This document shows positions 43,689 to 52,206 of a stretch of 64,000 bases of DNA, piece by piece (within the stretch, counting starts at the first letter, position 1; each line of letters opens with the position of its first letter). The DNA lies in NCBI GenBank assembly GCA_947627575.1, contig CANQWN010000002.1:62001-126000 (forward strand), in the 5' to 3' direction. The notes under the pieces were generated by a model, which worked only from the letters and a program-made list of their open reading frames with translations, did no database searches and had not been told where the DNA came from. The translations under genes were made by a program, and so were the position numbers. The DNA comes from an uncultured Clostridia bacterium (GTDB lineage Bacteria; Bacillota; Clostridia; Christensenellales; Borkfalkiaceae).

Positions 43689-43717
43689 ATTATATCAAAC
43701 TCTTCCGCAAAATACAA
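43689..43717 (-). promoter_or_regulatory. Promoter of TetR gene I
   Basis: Minus strand TTGTAT (43712-43717), 17 bases, TATAAT (43689-43694), leader about 13 bases. Confidence 0.75.
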
Positions 43718-43763
43718 CTACAAAAATACGATTCGTTCGTTTCTTTCCGAAAAACTTTTCTTA

Positions 43764-43800
43764 AAACCGACACTTTTTGGGATTTCTGTTGTGGTGTTTT
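43764..43800 (+). repeat. 37-bp intergenic element, copy 1
   Basis: Begins AAACCGACACTTTTTGGGAT and ends TGTTGTGGTGTTTT. Two more copies lie at 44939 and 47856. It sits between TetR gene I and the helical-repeat gene. Confidence 0.8.
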
Positions 43801-43862
43801 CGGAAAGATCCGATTAAACTTTAATCAGATGCGAAAAAAAGAAAAAGACAAGGAGAAAGAAA

Positions 43863-44330
43863 ACGGAAAACTACAACACAGACTATGCAGTCAGTCAGGA
43901 AGAGATTGCAAAGCAATTCGAGGAATATTGTCATACCAAGGGCATCGTCGCAAAATTCAAGGTGGCGTTCGAGCAAATGGGCGAAAACGCCCGCCGTCAG
44001 CACGAGCAGGACAAAGCGAATATCGAAGCCGTGAAAAACTCCGAGGAAAACAGGCAGTTCAAGGAGTTCCTTCACACCAAGGGTTTCAAGGCGAAGTGCC
44101 GCCTCGTCATTGAGAACATCAAGCGCGGCGCGGCAAATGCAAATGTGGACACGGCAAGAAAGCTCGACGAGCTTCACGCCAAGATGCAGGCGGGCATCCG
44201 TGCACACGGCGTAAACCAAAGCGCAAAACCCGCCAAATACTCCGCCGAGCAGCTTGCCGCCGAGTTCAACGCATTTTTGAAGGAGCGCGGGCTTGACGAA
44301 AAGTATGTTGTCCAAATCGTGGAGGAATGA
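43863..44330 (+). CDS. Helical-repeat protein of unknown function; start codon appears to be ACG
   Basis: About 155 residues. Three related helical segments: QFEEYCHTKGIVAKFKVAF, QFKEFLHTKGFKAKCRLVI and EFNAFLKERGLDEKYVVQI. The frame is open well upstream of the GTG at 43962, and the first two segments show that coding begins earlier. AAGGAG (43850-43855) is followed after 7 bases by ACG in frame (ENYNTDYAVSQEEIAKQF), where an ATG would be expected. So the gene either uses a rare ACG start or carries a start-codon mutation; the GTG is a fallback. It overlaps the acetyltransferase reading region, so the two are co-translated. Confidence 0.55.
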   Translation, partial: TENYNTDYAVSQEEIAKQFEEYCHTKGIVAKFKVAFEQMGENARRQHEQDKANIEAVKNSEENRQFKEFLHTKGFKAKCRLVIENIKRGAANANVDTARKLDELHAKMQAGIRAHGVNQSAKPAKYSAEQLAAEFNAFLKERGLDEKYVVQIVEE

Positions 44331-44332
44331 GT

Positions 44333-44893
44333 ATGACCGAACTTGAAAAAGCACTTTCGGGCGAGCAGTTCGACCGCAGAGACAAAGAAGTATTTCTCTT
44401 TCAAAGCAAAGTCAAGAATATGCTCCACGAGCTTCATGAGCTTAAGCCGTCCGATCCGAAAAGAACGGAGATTATCAAAGAGCTTGTGACAGGCTATAAC
44501 CAATATGTCTTTATCGAGGACGGATTTCGATGCAGTTTCGGCAAAAACATCCGCTTTCACGGAATGGCGATGGTAAATTACGATTGCACCTTCCTCGACA
44601 CCAATTTTATCGACATCGGGCATTGCGCCCTGATAGGTCCCGGTTGTAAACTCATTTGCACCAACCATTCGATTGACCCCGACGAGCGGCTGAAAGGCGT
44701 ATTCCACGACAAGCCCATCAAAATCGGAAACAATGTTTGGCTCGGCGCGAACGTGACCGTCCTGCCGGGCGTGACGATCGGAGACAACGCCGTGATCGGC
44801 GCAGGCTCGGTCGTCACGAAGGATATCCCCGCTTCCGTCGTGGCGGTCGGGAATCCCTGCCATGTAGTAAAACAAATAGCAAGCGAAAATTAA
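44333..44893 (+). CDS. Sugar O-acetyltransferase (maltose/galactoside acetyltransferase type)
   Basis: About 186 residues. LbH hexapeptide fold: YDCTFLDTNFIDIGHCALIGPGCKLICTNHSIDP (catalytic His near TNHSID), KIGNNVWLGANVTVLPGVTIGDNAVIGAGSVVTKDIPASVVAVGNPCHVV. Matches the LacA/Maa family in the N-terminal helix (GEQFDRRDKEVFLFQSKV is altered). The ATG at 44333 with GGAGG seven bases upstream is preferred to the ATG at 44327. Second gene of the operon with the helical-repeat protein. Confidence 0.88.
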   Translation: MTELEKALSGEQFDRRDKEVFLFQSKVKNMLHELHELKPSDPKRTEIIKELVTGYNQYVFIEDGFRCSFGKNIRFHGMAMVNYDCTFLDTNFIDIGHCALIGPGCKLICTNHSIDPDERLKGVFHDKPIKIGNNVWLGANVTVLPGVTIGDNAVIGAGSVVTKDIPASVVAVGNPCHVVKQIASEN

Positions 44894-44938
44894 AGCGTAT
44901 TGCGATCTGCCGTCCTATGGGCGGCGGAATTTTTTTTG

Positions 44939-44975
44939 AAACCGACACTTTTCGGGATATGTGTTGTGGTGTTTT
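44939..44975 (+). repeat. 37-bp intergenic element, copy 2
   Basis: Begins AAACCGACACTTTTCGGGAT and ends TGTTGTGGTGTTTT. It ends 47 bases before the acyltransferase start, the same distance as copy 3. Confidence 0.85.
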
Positions 44976-45022
44976 GTACGAAAATCATGTAGAATATAAG
45001 TATCGAAGCCTCGGAGGATATC

Positions 45023-46228
45023 ATGAAAGAATACAAAGCGCAACCGCTCGATTTGATGCAATATATCAACACTAAATATCACGAGCCGTTTATCCATGAA
45101 AAAATAGAGTTCCCCCGCACCCTTTCGGCGGCTCGCCTTACAGAGGCAATCGATAAACTGATTTCCGTTTTTCCGATTATAAAATGCGCCTACCGTTTTG
45201 AAGATAACACCTTTTACGAAAAGGATATTTCGGGGAAAAGTTTGCTCTTTGTTGCAAAGCCCGAAGATAAAGAAGAACTCCTTACCGAGTCGCTTGATAC
45301 GAACGGGCAACTTATAAAGTTTACCCTATGCGGCAACGCGCTTTATATCACGGCAAGCCACCTTTTGACCGACGGAAGCGGATTCAAACAGCTTATATAT
45401 ACCCTATGTGCCCTCTATAACGGCGAAAGCGCGGAAAACCATAACTTTTTGATGAACAGGGATTTTTCCGATATTTTCGAAAATACTCAAAAGCCCTCAA
45501 TGCTTAAAATGCTTGCTTCCGTCCTGAAAAAATATAAGAATAAACTTATTTACGAAAAGACCGAAAGCGAGCGGCTGTATATAATCGAACGCGAACTTGA
45601 TAAAGATATTATGGAGCGCACACACAAAAAGGCAAAGGCGCAGGGCGCGACGTTAAACGACGTTTTTATGGCTGCTTTTGCACTTGCCATCTCCAATCTA
45701 TACGGGCGAAAGAAAGTCAATATCCCCTGCAACGTCGATTTGAGAAAATATGCCGATAAAAAGACGGGCGTCGGAAATTTAACGGGAACGCTCGACCTCA
45801 ACCTCAAAATCAAAAAAGGAATGAGCTTTGCGGAGTGCTTGAAAGAAACTTCCCGCCTGATGAACGAACAAAAGAAATCGGGAAACGACATTGCGGGACC
45901 GATGTTGCTCGTCGAAAAGTACAAAAAGTCAACGCTTGAAAAGTTTTTGAAAACCTACGGCGGCTTGAACACTTCGCCTTTCGTGGACTACACGAATTTG
46001 GGAAAACTCGATGAAACTCGGCTCAATTTCGACGGCGCGGAAGTCGTAAACGCAGTGGGTTACAGCGGCGTGCAGAAAGCCCCGTATTTCCAAATCGCAA
46101 TTTCCTCTTTCAAAGGGGTAACAACCATTTCAAGCATCGTTTTTTGCGGCGAGAACGAATGTAAAAAAGTTTCCGCACTCATGGACGCCGTTCAAAGTGA
46201 AATCGAGAATTTCGGCAAATCGTCGTAA
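45023..46228 (+). CDS. Condensation-fold acyltransferase (alcohol acetyltransferase/PapA-like)
   Basis: 401 residues. SHLLTDGSGFKQLIYTL (about residues 113-129) is the HxxxDG active site of condensation-type acyltransferases; the first His of the usual HH pair is Ser. FPIIKCAYRFEDN and VNIPCNVDLRKYADKKTGVGNLTG are further family blocks (the latter resembling the DFG-like loop). Such enzymes move acyl groups to alcohols or amines; the substrate is unknown. Followed by cardiolipin synthase 51 bases downstream, which suggests envelope lipid work (inference). Confidence 0.75.
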   Translation: MKEYKAQPLDLMQYINTKYHEPFIHEKIEFPRTLSAARLTEAIDKLISVFPIIKCAYRFEDNTFYEKDISGKSLLFVAKPEDKEELLTESLDTNGQLIKFTLCGNALYITASHLLTDGSGFKQLIYTLCALYNGESAENHNFLMNRDFSDIFENTQKPSMLKMLASVLKKYKNKLIYEKTESERLYIIERELDKDIMERTHKKAKAQGATLNDVFMAAFALAISNLYGRKKVNIPCNVDLRKYADKKTGVGNLTGTLDLNLKIKKGMSFAECLKETSRLMNEQKKSGNDIAGPMLLVEKYKKSTLEKFLKTYGGLNTSPFVDYTNLGKLDETRLNFDGAEVVNAVGYSGVQKAPYFQIAISSFKGVTTISSIVFCGENECKKVSALMDAVQSEIENFGKSS

Positions 46229-46279
46229 AGGATATTTCCGCCGCCCGCGGGCGGCGGCTCGTTTTATGGGAGAGTTCAA

Positions 46280-47842
46280 ATGAAAAAGACGATCGAAGTT
46301 ATCGAGAACGGAGTAAAAAAGGAGAGAGTCGTATCGTATATTCCTCTCCGTTATATCTTGAATATTCTCCTTATCTTTTTTGAAATCGCCGCCGTGATTG
46401 CGGTACTCAGCCTCATCACGATCTATGTTCCGTACTTTTATTTTGCAGTGCCGGCAACACAAGTGGGCGTTGCGATCAGCATCATCGCACGGAACGATAA
46501 CCCCGATTATAAGCTCCCGTGGCTGTTTTTCGTATTGCTCATTCCTATTATCGGGTTCATGCTCTACTTTATGTTTTATGACCGCAAGCTCAATCGCAAA
46601 CAGCGAAAAAACGTGGAACGGGCAAAATCGGAAAGGACGGGAAAAGACGATTCGGCGGAATTTCTCGCCTTAAAAGAGCAGGACGAGCAAGTTTATTCAC
46701 AGGCGGTTTCACTCACAAAACTTTCCGCGTCCCGCCTGTACTTCGGGACGGCAATCAAATATTTTTCCCTCGGCGACGAGCTGTTTCCCGCCATGATAGT
46801 GGATTTGAAGAAAGCCGAAAAGTTTATCTTTATGGAATACTTTATCATCGAGGGCGGGCTGTTTTGGGATTCTGTTCTTTATGTCTTGAAAGAAAAGGCA
46901 AAGGCGGGTCTCGAGGTGCGCGTCGTCTATGACGACATCGGGTGCATGATGACGCTCCCCGGGGGCTATTATAAACAACTGACAAAAGACGGTATAAAAT
47001 GCGTACCGTTCTCCAAACTCGGCGGACAGGCGAACAACAAGTTCAACAACCGAAGCCACAGAAAGATCACCGTAATCGACGGGAAAATCGGTTACACGGG
47101 CGGCGTCAACCTTGCAGACGAATATATCAACCGCATCGTAAAGCACGGACATTGGAAGGACGTCGGGGTACGGCTCGAAGGCGAAGCCGTGAACGAACTG
47201 GCACGGTTGTTCCTTATAGACTACAATCAAAACGTCAAAAAGCCGACGGACAATTTCGGGGACTATTACAAGTCCTCCGACGAGAAAACCGAGGGTTACT
47301 GCATTCCGTTCGGCGACGGTCCCAAACCCATTTACGACAGGCAGGTTTCAAAAACTGCGATCATGAATCTCCTTAACGGCGCGAAAAAGTACGTCTATAT
47401 CACGACGCCCTATCTCATTATCGACAATGAACTGACCGCGGCAATCGAAAATACCGCGCTCCGCGGCGTGGACGTTCGGATCATCACGCCGCACATTCCC
47501 GATAAAAAGCTCGTCTTTTTAATGACGAGAAGCTACTATCCGCGCCTTATGGCGGCGGGCGTAAAGATTTTCGAGTACGAGAAGGGCTTTATCCACGCAA
47601 AAACCTATTCGGCGGATGGCGAAACGGCAATCGTCGGCACGGTCAATCTTGACTACCGTTCGCTCGTCCACCACTTTGAAAATGGCGTTTGGATGTACAA
47701 AAACACAGCGATCGCAGACATGGAAAAGGACTTTCTCACTACGCAAAATCGGTCAATCGAATATCGCAGCGAAATGCTTAAACAAAATGTATGGCGGCGG
47801 TTCGTGGGCGCGCTGGTCAAGATTTTCGCCCCGCTTCTATAA
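46280..47842 (+). CDS. cls: Cardiolipin synthase
   Basis: 520 residues. Two N-terminal membrane helices, then two PLD domains with HKD motifs: HRKITVIDGKIGYTGG (about residue 258) and HAKTYSADGETAIVGTVN (about 440). MEYFIIEGGLFWDSVL is the usual block before the first motif. Condenses two phosphatidylglycerols, or PG with PE, to cardiolipin at the membrane. Same operon as the acyltransferase and behind the second copy of the 37-bp element. Confidence 0.94.
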   Translation: MKKTIEVIENGVKKERVVSYIPLRYILNILLIFFEIAAVIAVLSLITIYVPYFYFAVPATQVGVAISIIARNDNPDYKLPWLFFVLLIPIIGFMLYFMFYDRKLNRKQRKNVERAKSERTGKDDSAEFLALKEQDEQVYSQAVSLTKLSASRLYFGTAIKYFSLGDELFPAMIVDLKKAEKFIFMEYFIIEGGLFWDSVLYVLKEKAKAGLEVRVVYDDIGCMMTLPGGYYKQLTKDGIKCVPFSKLGGQANNKFNNRSHRKITVIDGKIGYTGGVNLADEYINRIVKHGHWKDVGVRLEGEAVNELARLFLIDYNQNVKKPTDNFGDYYKSSDEKTEGYCIPFGDGPKPIYDRQVSKTAIMNLLNGAKKYVYITTPYLIIDNELTAAIENTALRGVDVRIITPHIPDKKLVFLMTRSYYPRLMAAGVKIFEYEKGFIHAKTYSADGETAIVGTVNLDYRSLVHHFENGVWMYKNTAIADMEKDFLTTQNRSIEYRSEMLKQNVWRRFVGALVKIFAPLL

Positions 47843-47855
47843 AGGAACTTTTCTG

Positions 47856-47891
47856 AAACCAACACTTTTCGGGATTTATGTTGTGGTGTTT
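47856..47891 (+). repeat. 37-bp intergenic element, copy 3
   Basis: Begins AAACCAACACTTTTCGGGAT and ends ATGTTGTGGTGTTT. TTGTGG (47881-47886) and TAATAA (47904-47909) are 17 bases apart and could be the promoter of the ABC operon. Confidence 0.8.
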
Positions 47892-47938
47892 GGGCGGGAA
47901 ACGTAATAAAGTAAAATCAGAAAGATAAGGAGAAAACA

Positions 47939-48841
47939 ATGAACGCGATAGAGATAAGAAATTTGACAAAGAGCTTCCGCGGAATGTACGCGCTGGACGG
48001 CTTGAATATGACTGTGCCGCAGGGCGCTATCTACGGTTTTATCGGCGAGAACGGAAGCGGAAAATCCACCACCGAAAAATGTATCTGCGGGCACCTTGTA
48101 CCTGACAAAGGCGAGATAAAGCTGTTCGGCAAGCCCTATACCGACGCGGGCGTGAGGGCGCGCGTGGGCGCGCTTATCGAAAACGCGGGCTGCTTTCCCT
48201 CTTCAAGCGTTTGGGCTAACCTTATGATGCAGGCGATAAATTTGGGGCTGAAAGACAGGGCGGGAGAAATTAACAGAGTTTTGAAAATCGTCCGTATGGA
48301 AGATAACGCGAAATTGCTGTTCAAGAAATGTTCGCTGGGGATGAAACAGCGCATAGGCATAGCCATGGCGCTTTTGGGCGACCCGGCGCTTCTCATTTTA
48401 GACGAACCCATAAACGGGCTTGACACCGACGGGATGAGGCTTATGCGCGAAATACTTGTGGATATTACGAAAAATTACGGCTGTACCGTACTCATATCTT
48501 CGCATATTTTGGGCGAGCTGGAAAAGATCGCCACACACTACGGCATTATCCGTCAGGGCAAGATGATAAGGGAAATTGCCGCCCCCGAAATGGACAGCCG
48601 CTCGCAGGTATACCTTTCGCTTAAAACGTGCGATATGCGGGAAGCGTTGAAACTTTTGCAGGCGGGCGGTTATGACGTGAAGTATTCCGGCGACGAAATG
48701 CGTGTTTACGACATAGACGACGCGGAAAGGCTTTCCTCCTTTCTTTTGCAAAACGGCGTAACGCCCTGCGAACTTAAAAAGCACAAGATAGGGCTTGAAG
48801 AATACTATGTAGACTTAATGAGCAAAAAAGGGGTTGTGTGA
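47939..48841 (+). CDS. ABC transporter ATPase (BcrA/LanF-like), first copy
   Basis: 300 residues. Walker A GENGSGKSTTEKCICG, signature KCSLGMKQRIGIAMAL (SLGMKQ as in antibiotic-efflux ABC proteins), Walker B ALLILDEPINGLDTDGMRLMREIL and H-loop VLISSHILGELEKIA. Pairs with the permease that overlaps it. Such exporters give immunity to peptide antibiotics. Very close to the ATPase at 49.7 kb, with a stretch that is identical in DNA. Confidence 0.93.
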   Translation: MNAIEIRNLTKSFRGMYALDGLNMTVPQGAIYGFIGENGSGKSTTEKCICGHLVPDKGEIKLFGKPYTDAGVRARVGALIENAGCFPSSSVWANLMMQAINLGLKDRAGEINRVLKIVRMEDNAKLLFKKCSLGMKQRIGIAMALLGDPALLILDEPINGLDTDGMRLMREILVDITKNYGCTVLISSHILGELEKIATHYGIIRQGKMIREIAAPEMDSRSQVYLSLKTCDMREALKLLQAGGYDVKYSGDEMRVYDIDDAERLSSFLLQNGVTPCELKKHKIGLEEYYVDLMSKKGVV

Positions 48842-48842
48842 A

Positions 48843-49655
48843 ATGGAAAACGCGAAGCAATTGCAATTTGAAAAGCCCAAATTTTTTGAGAGGCTGAAAG
48901 GTATGTTGGGCGTAGACTTCTACCGCCTGTTCCATACCCCGCTGTTTTATATCTTCCTCGGGATAGCCGCAATTATCCCCGCGCTTGTTTCGATGGGGTC
49001 AATGGGCGGCGGAGAAGGAATGTTTACCAACGCGTGGCAGATAATAGCCGCGGACAGCCCGCTGTATATCGTCCGCGACATGGGCGAGTACGCCAATATG
49101 AATATGGTGTTTATCTTCGGCGGGATAATGGTTTCGATATTTATCGGGCACGATTACAGAAGCGGCTATGTAAAGCAGCTGTTTACCACCCACGCCAAAA
49201 AAGAGGACTATATGATAAGCAAGGCGCTTGTTTCCGCATTTTCTATGACGTGTATGTGCGTAACTTACCTTATCGGCGGAATGATTTCGGGGGCGGCGAC
49301 GGGGCTTGCATTTGATATAAACGGCGGCTCGCTTATATGCGCCATTTTGGGCAAAATGATTATGAGCCTCGGCTGGGCAAGCCTGTATACGTTTATCAAC
49401 GTCATATTCCGCAAAAAGTTCGGCATATCCATCGTCCTATGCTTCGTCCTCGGCACGGGCATACCCGTTATAGGCGCGGCGGCGCTTTTGGGCAACACGC
49501 CCGCTTTAAATATCTTCCTCTACGGCTCTTCGGTGTACGCTTGCCTTTCGTCAAACTTTTTATCCGTCCTTATATGCCTTCTCAATTCGGCGGTGTGGGC
49601 GGTTGTTTACAACGTACTCGGCTGGCTTGTGCTTTCGCACAGGGACGTGTATTGA
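48843..49655 (+). CDS. ABC transporter permease, first copy
   Basis: About 270 residues with six membrane helices (ABC-2 type): LFYIFLGIAAIIPALVSMG, EYANMNMVFIFGGIMVSIFIGHDYRSGYVKQLFTTHAKK (the conserved cytoplasmic loop), and NVIFRKKFGISIVLCFVLG. I chose the ATG at 48843, right after the ATPase stop, over an in-frame TTG at 48834. It forms the membrane channel of the exporter. Confidence 0.88.
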   Translation: MENAKQLQFEKPKFFERLKGMLGVDFYRLFHTPLFYIFLGIAAIIPALVSMGSMGGGEGMFTNAWQIIAADSPLYIVRDMGEYANMNMVFIFGGIMVSIFIGHDYRSGYVKQLFTTHAKKEDYMISKALVSAFSMTCMCVTYLIGGMISGAATGLAFDINGGSLICAILGKMIMSLGWASLYTFINVIFRKKFGISIVLCFVLGTGIPVIGAAALLGNTPALNIFLYGSSVYACLSSNFLSVLICLLNSAVWAVVYNVLGWLVLSHRDVY

Positions 49656-49664
49656 GGTGAAAAT

Positions 49665-50573
49665 ATGAACGCGATAGAGATAAGAAATTTAACTAAAACT
49701 TTCGGTGAAAAACGTGCGGTGGACGGACTGAATATGACGGTGCCGCAGGGCGCTATCTACGGCTTTATAGGCGAGAACGGAAGCGGAAAATCCACCACAG
49801 AAAAACTTATCTGCGGGCTTATTCAGCCTAACGGAGGAGAGATAAAACTTTTCGGGAAAGACCATAGGGATCAGGGCGTGCGCGCGCATATTGGCGTTTT
49901 GATTGAATCCCCCGGGTGCTTTCCCAATTGCACCGTATGGAACAATATGAAGTTGCAAGCCGCCAACCTCGGAATTAAAGACGAGGACAAAGAAATACGC
50001 CGCGTTTTGCACCTCGTGCGTATGGACGGCGCGGCTTCAAACAAATATAAAAACTGCTCGCTGGGGATGAAACAGCGCATAGGCATTGCGTTTGCGCTGT
50101 TGGGCAACCCCTCTCTTCTCGTCCTCGACGAGCCGATAAACGGGTTGGACGCAGACGGGATGAGGCTTATGCGCGAAATACTTGTGGATATTACGAAAAA
50201 TTACGGCTGTACCGTACTCATTTCCTCGCATATTTTGGGCGAGCTGGAAAAGATCGCCACGCACTACGGCATTATACGTCATGGCAAGATGCTGCTGGAA
50301 ACCACCGCCGCACGGCTGAATGAAGATTGCCCCACTTACGTTGCGCTTAAAGCCAACGATATGCAAAAGGCGCGCACGGTTTTGGAACGGGCGTTCGGGA
50401 AGGCGGATTCAGACGAGGCGACGGGAGAGATACGCGTTGCGGGCGGCGTGAAAGCCGAGGAAGTTGCAAAGTACTTATATGAAAACTTCGCAATACCCGT
50501 AACCCAATTACGCACGGCAAAGATAAACCTCGAAGAATATTACATAAATCTTATGCGGGAGGAAAGAAAATGA
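49665..50573 (+). CDS. ABC transporter ATPase (BcrA/LanF-like), second copy
   Basis: 302 residues, about the same architecture as the first copy: GENGSGKSTTEKLICG, KNCSLGMKQRIGIAFALLG, LLVLDEPINGLDADGMRLMREIL. The DNA from GATGAGGCTTATGCGCGAAA (about 50159) to about 50270 is nearly identical to 48430-48540, including silent positions, whereas the rest has diverged. Paired with the permease at 50570. Confidence 0.93.
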   Translation: MNAIEIRNLTKTFGEKRAVDGLNMTVPQGAIYGFIGENGSGKSTTEKLICGLIQPNGGEIKLFGKDHRDQGVRAHIGVLIESPGCFPNCTVWNNMKLQAANLGIKDEDKEIRRVLHLVRMDGAASNKYKNCSLGMKQRIGIAFALLGNPSLLVLDEPINGLDADGMRLMREILVDITKNYGCTVLISSHILGELEKIATHYGIIRHGKMLLETTAARLNEDCPTYVALKANDMQKARTVLERAFGKADSDEATGEIRVAGGVKAEEVAKYLYENFAIPVTQLRTAKINLEEYYINLMREERK

Positions 50574-51352
50574 GCGGCGTTAAACATACCGCATTTATAA
50601 ACCGCCTTAAAAGTATGCTTAAAGTGGACGCGCGCAGAATGTTCACCGCGCCCACCGTGTGGATAATGTTCGGAATAAGCCTCGCCCTCCCCGTTCTTAT
50701 CCTCGTAATGACGTCCTTTATAGGCGGCAATACCGAAAACGGCGAAGCGGCGGCGATGTTTACAAACGTGTGGCAGGCAATCGGCTCTGCGGGCGGAAAC
50801 GCGATGAGTATGGACATCGCAAGTATGTGCAATATAAATCTTCTATACTTCCTCGTGGCAATCTTCGTCTGCCTGTTCGTCGGCGAAGATTTCAGAAGCG
50901 GATACGTGAAAAACCTGTTCACGGTGCGTTCAAAAAAGACAGATTACGTCCTGTCCAAAACGATAATTTTGTTTGCGGCGGCTGCGGGAATGTTCCTCCT
51001 CTACTTTATCGGCGCAATGGCAGGCGGCGGAATTGCGGGGCTTTCCTTCGACGTCGCGGCGGCGGGCGCAAGCGCGGGCGGAATTGTCGCCTGTATGATA
51101 AGCAAAATCTTCTTCGCGCTCGTATTTGTGTCGATTGCCTTGACGCTGGCAACTGTCGGGAAGCAAAAATTGTGGCTCTCTATACTCGGCTCGCTCGCGG
51201 CGGGAATGTTGCTTTTTACTATGATACCTATGATGACGCCGTTAAATTCCGGTGCGTTCAACGTCGTGCTGTGCGTTCTCGGCGGACCTGCATTTGCCGC
51301 GGGGCTTGGGGCGATAAGCAACCTGATACTAAACAAAACAAACCTTGTTTGA
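50570..51352 (+). CDS. ABC transporter permease, second copy
   Basis: 260 residues, six membrane helices, ABC-2 type: TAPTVWIMFGISLALPVLILVM and FVCLFVGEDFRSGYVKNLFTVRSKKTDYVLSKT (same loop as in the first permease). ATGA overlap with the second ATPase. Final gene of the ABC operon. Confidence 0.9.
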   Translation: MSGVKHTAFINRLKSMLKVDARRMFTAPTVWIMFGISLALPVLILVMTSFIGGNTENGEAAAMFTNVWQAIGSAGGNAMSMDIASMCNINLLYFLVAIFVCLFVGEDFRSGYVKNLFTVRSKKTDYVLSKTIILFAAAAGMFLLYFIGAMAGGGIAGLSFDVAAAGASAGGIVACMISKIFFALVFVSIALTLATVGKQKLWLSILGSLAAGMLLFTMIPMMTPLNSGAFNVVLCVLGGPAFAAGLGAISNLILNKTNLV

Positions 51353-51383
51353 GGGATAATTTTACGGCGCGCGCCGCTTTGGC

Positions 51384-51412
51384 TTGTAAATCTTCCGCGG
51401 ATATGGTAAAAT
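51384..51412 (+). promoter_or_regulatory. Promoter of the 51.5-kb membrane protein gene
   Basis: TTGTAA (51384-51389), 17 bases, TAAAAT (51407-51412). Confidence 0.6.
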
Positions 51413-51462
51413 AAGTTTTGCGGGGAACACCGCGGATAATTTACCGTATGCGAGGCGAAGAT

Positions 51463-51999
51463 ATGGGAAAACGAAAAGATCTTAAAATGCAGATTTTGCA
51501 GAACTACTTTTCCATACAGGATAATATTGCTACGCTGGAACTTGTTTACGATACCTTTTCGGAATTGATCAACCCGAATTTCGGGGATTCGAAGATAGAA
51601 AAGTTAAACGACAAACTTTTTTCGGATATAGGCGAAGCGGTTGCGCTGTTGCCGAGGAAATTTAAACTGAATTTACATATACTGATAAAAGATTTCGGCG
51701 AATATAAAAGAGAAGAATGCGATGAAATTATCAAACAGAACATATATCTTGCGGCTTACAGGACGGTAAAAACAAACGCGCAAAAACTTATAAGCGGTAT
51801 TTCGCTTATTTTGACGGGCGCGGCTGTGCTGGTGGTAAGTTATCTGTTGCGCAGACACGAGTTGTGGTTCGATTTGATAAACATAAGCGGCACGCTGTTT
51901 GTGTGGGAAGGCGTAAATATGGCTTTTCTTGAAAGAAACCTTGAACACAGGACGACAAGAAGGCTTGCAAAAGCCATTCAAAATATTTCGGTGGAATAA
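51463..51999 (+). CDS. Membrane protein of unknown function with an N-terminal helical domain
   Basis: About 178 residues from MGKRKDLKMQILQNYFSIQDNIATLELVYDTF. The soluble first part has two helices and a Cys-poor acidic region; two membrane helices follow (ISGISLILTGAAVLVVSYLL and WFDLINISGTLFVWEGVNMAF). The ATG at 51463 is chosen because GAGG lies nine bases upstream; ORF starts further up (51418) have no site. Family not recognised. Confidence 0.55.
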   Translation: MGKRKDLKMQILQNYFSIQDNIATLELVYDTFSELINPNFGDSKIEKLNDKLFSDIGEAVALLPRKFKLNLHILIKDFGEYKREECDEIIKQNIYLAAYRTVKTNAQKLISGISLILTGAAVLVVSYLLRRHELWFDLINISGTLFVWEGVNMAFLERNLEHRTTRRLAKAIQNISVE

Positions 52000-52053
52000 T
52001 CACCGCACAAAAAAGGGCGCACTTTGTGCGTCTTTCATAGGGATTCTATGAAT

Positions 52054-52084
52054 AAGCGGTTTGGCGGTTAGTCAAACCGCTTTT
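52054..52084 (+). terminator. Terminator after the 51.5-kb gene
   Basis: 10-bp stem AAGCGGTTTG / CAAACCGCTT with a 9-base loop and following T residues. A second, shorter stem (AAGGCGGG/CCCGCCTT near 52169-52189) precedes the end of the next minus-strand gene. Confidence 0.65.
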
Positions 52085-52206
52085 AATATATACCCAAGTG
52101 CGCATATTTTCTTTCCAAGGGAAAGCAGGATAAGGATTGTGGGCAAGTCTGCCCCAATCGTTCCTCAAAGGCGGGAAACCCGCCTTTTATGCCATTTTCT
52201 ATGAGG

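Noticed and set aside
44939..44975. TGAAAC at the start of the 37-bp element as an ECF sigma -35 element
   Set aside because: The distance to any conserved -10-like sequence is 19-20 bases, too long for this class, and copy 1 has TAAAAC instead.
45023..46228. Non-ribosomal peptide synthetase fragment
   Set aside because: The condensation-like fold stands alone without adenylation or carrier domains and has full acyltransferase length, so it is a single-domain enzyme.
52169..52189. Second hairpin AAGGCGGG/CCCGCCTT as a terminator for the minus-strand hydrolase gene
   Set aside because: Only a short T-run follows on the minus strand; mentioned with the neighbouring terminator but not listed by itself.
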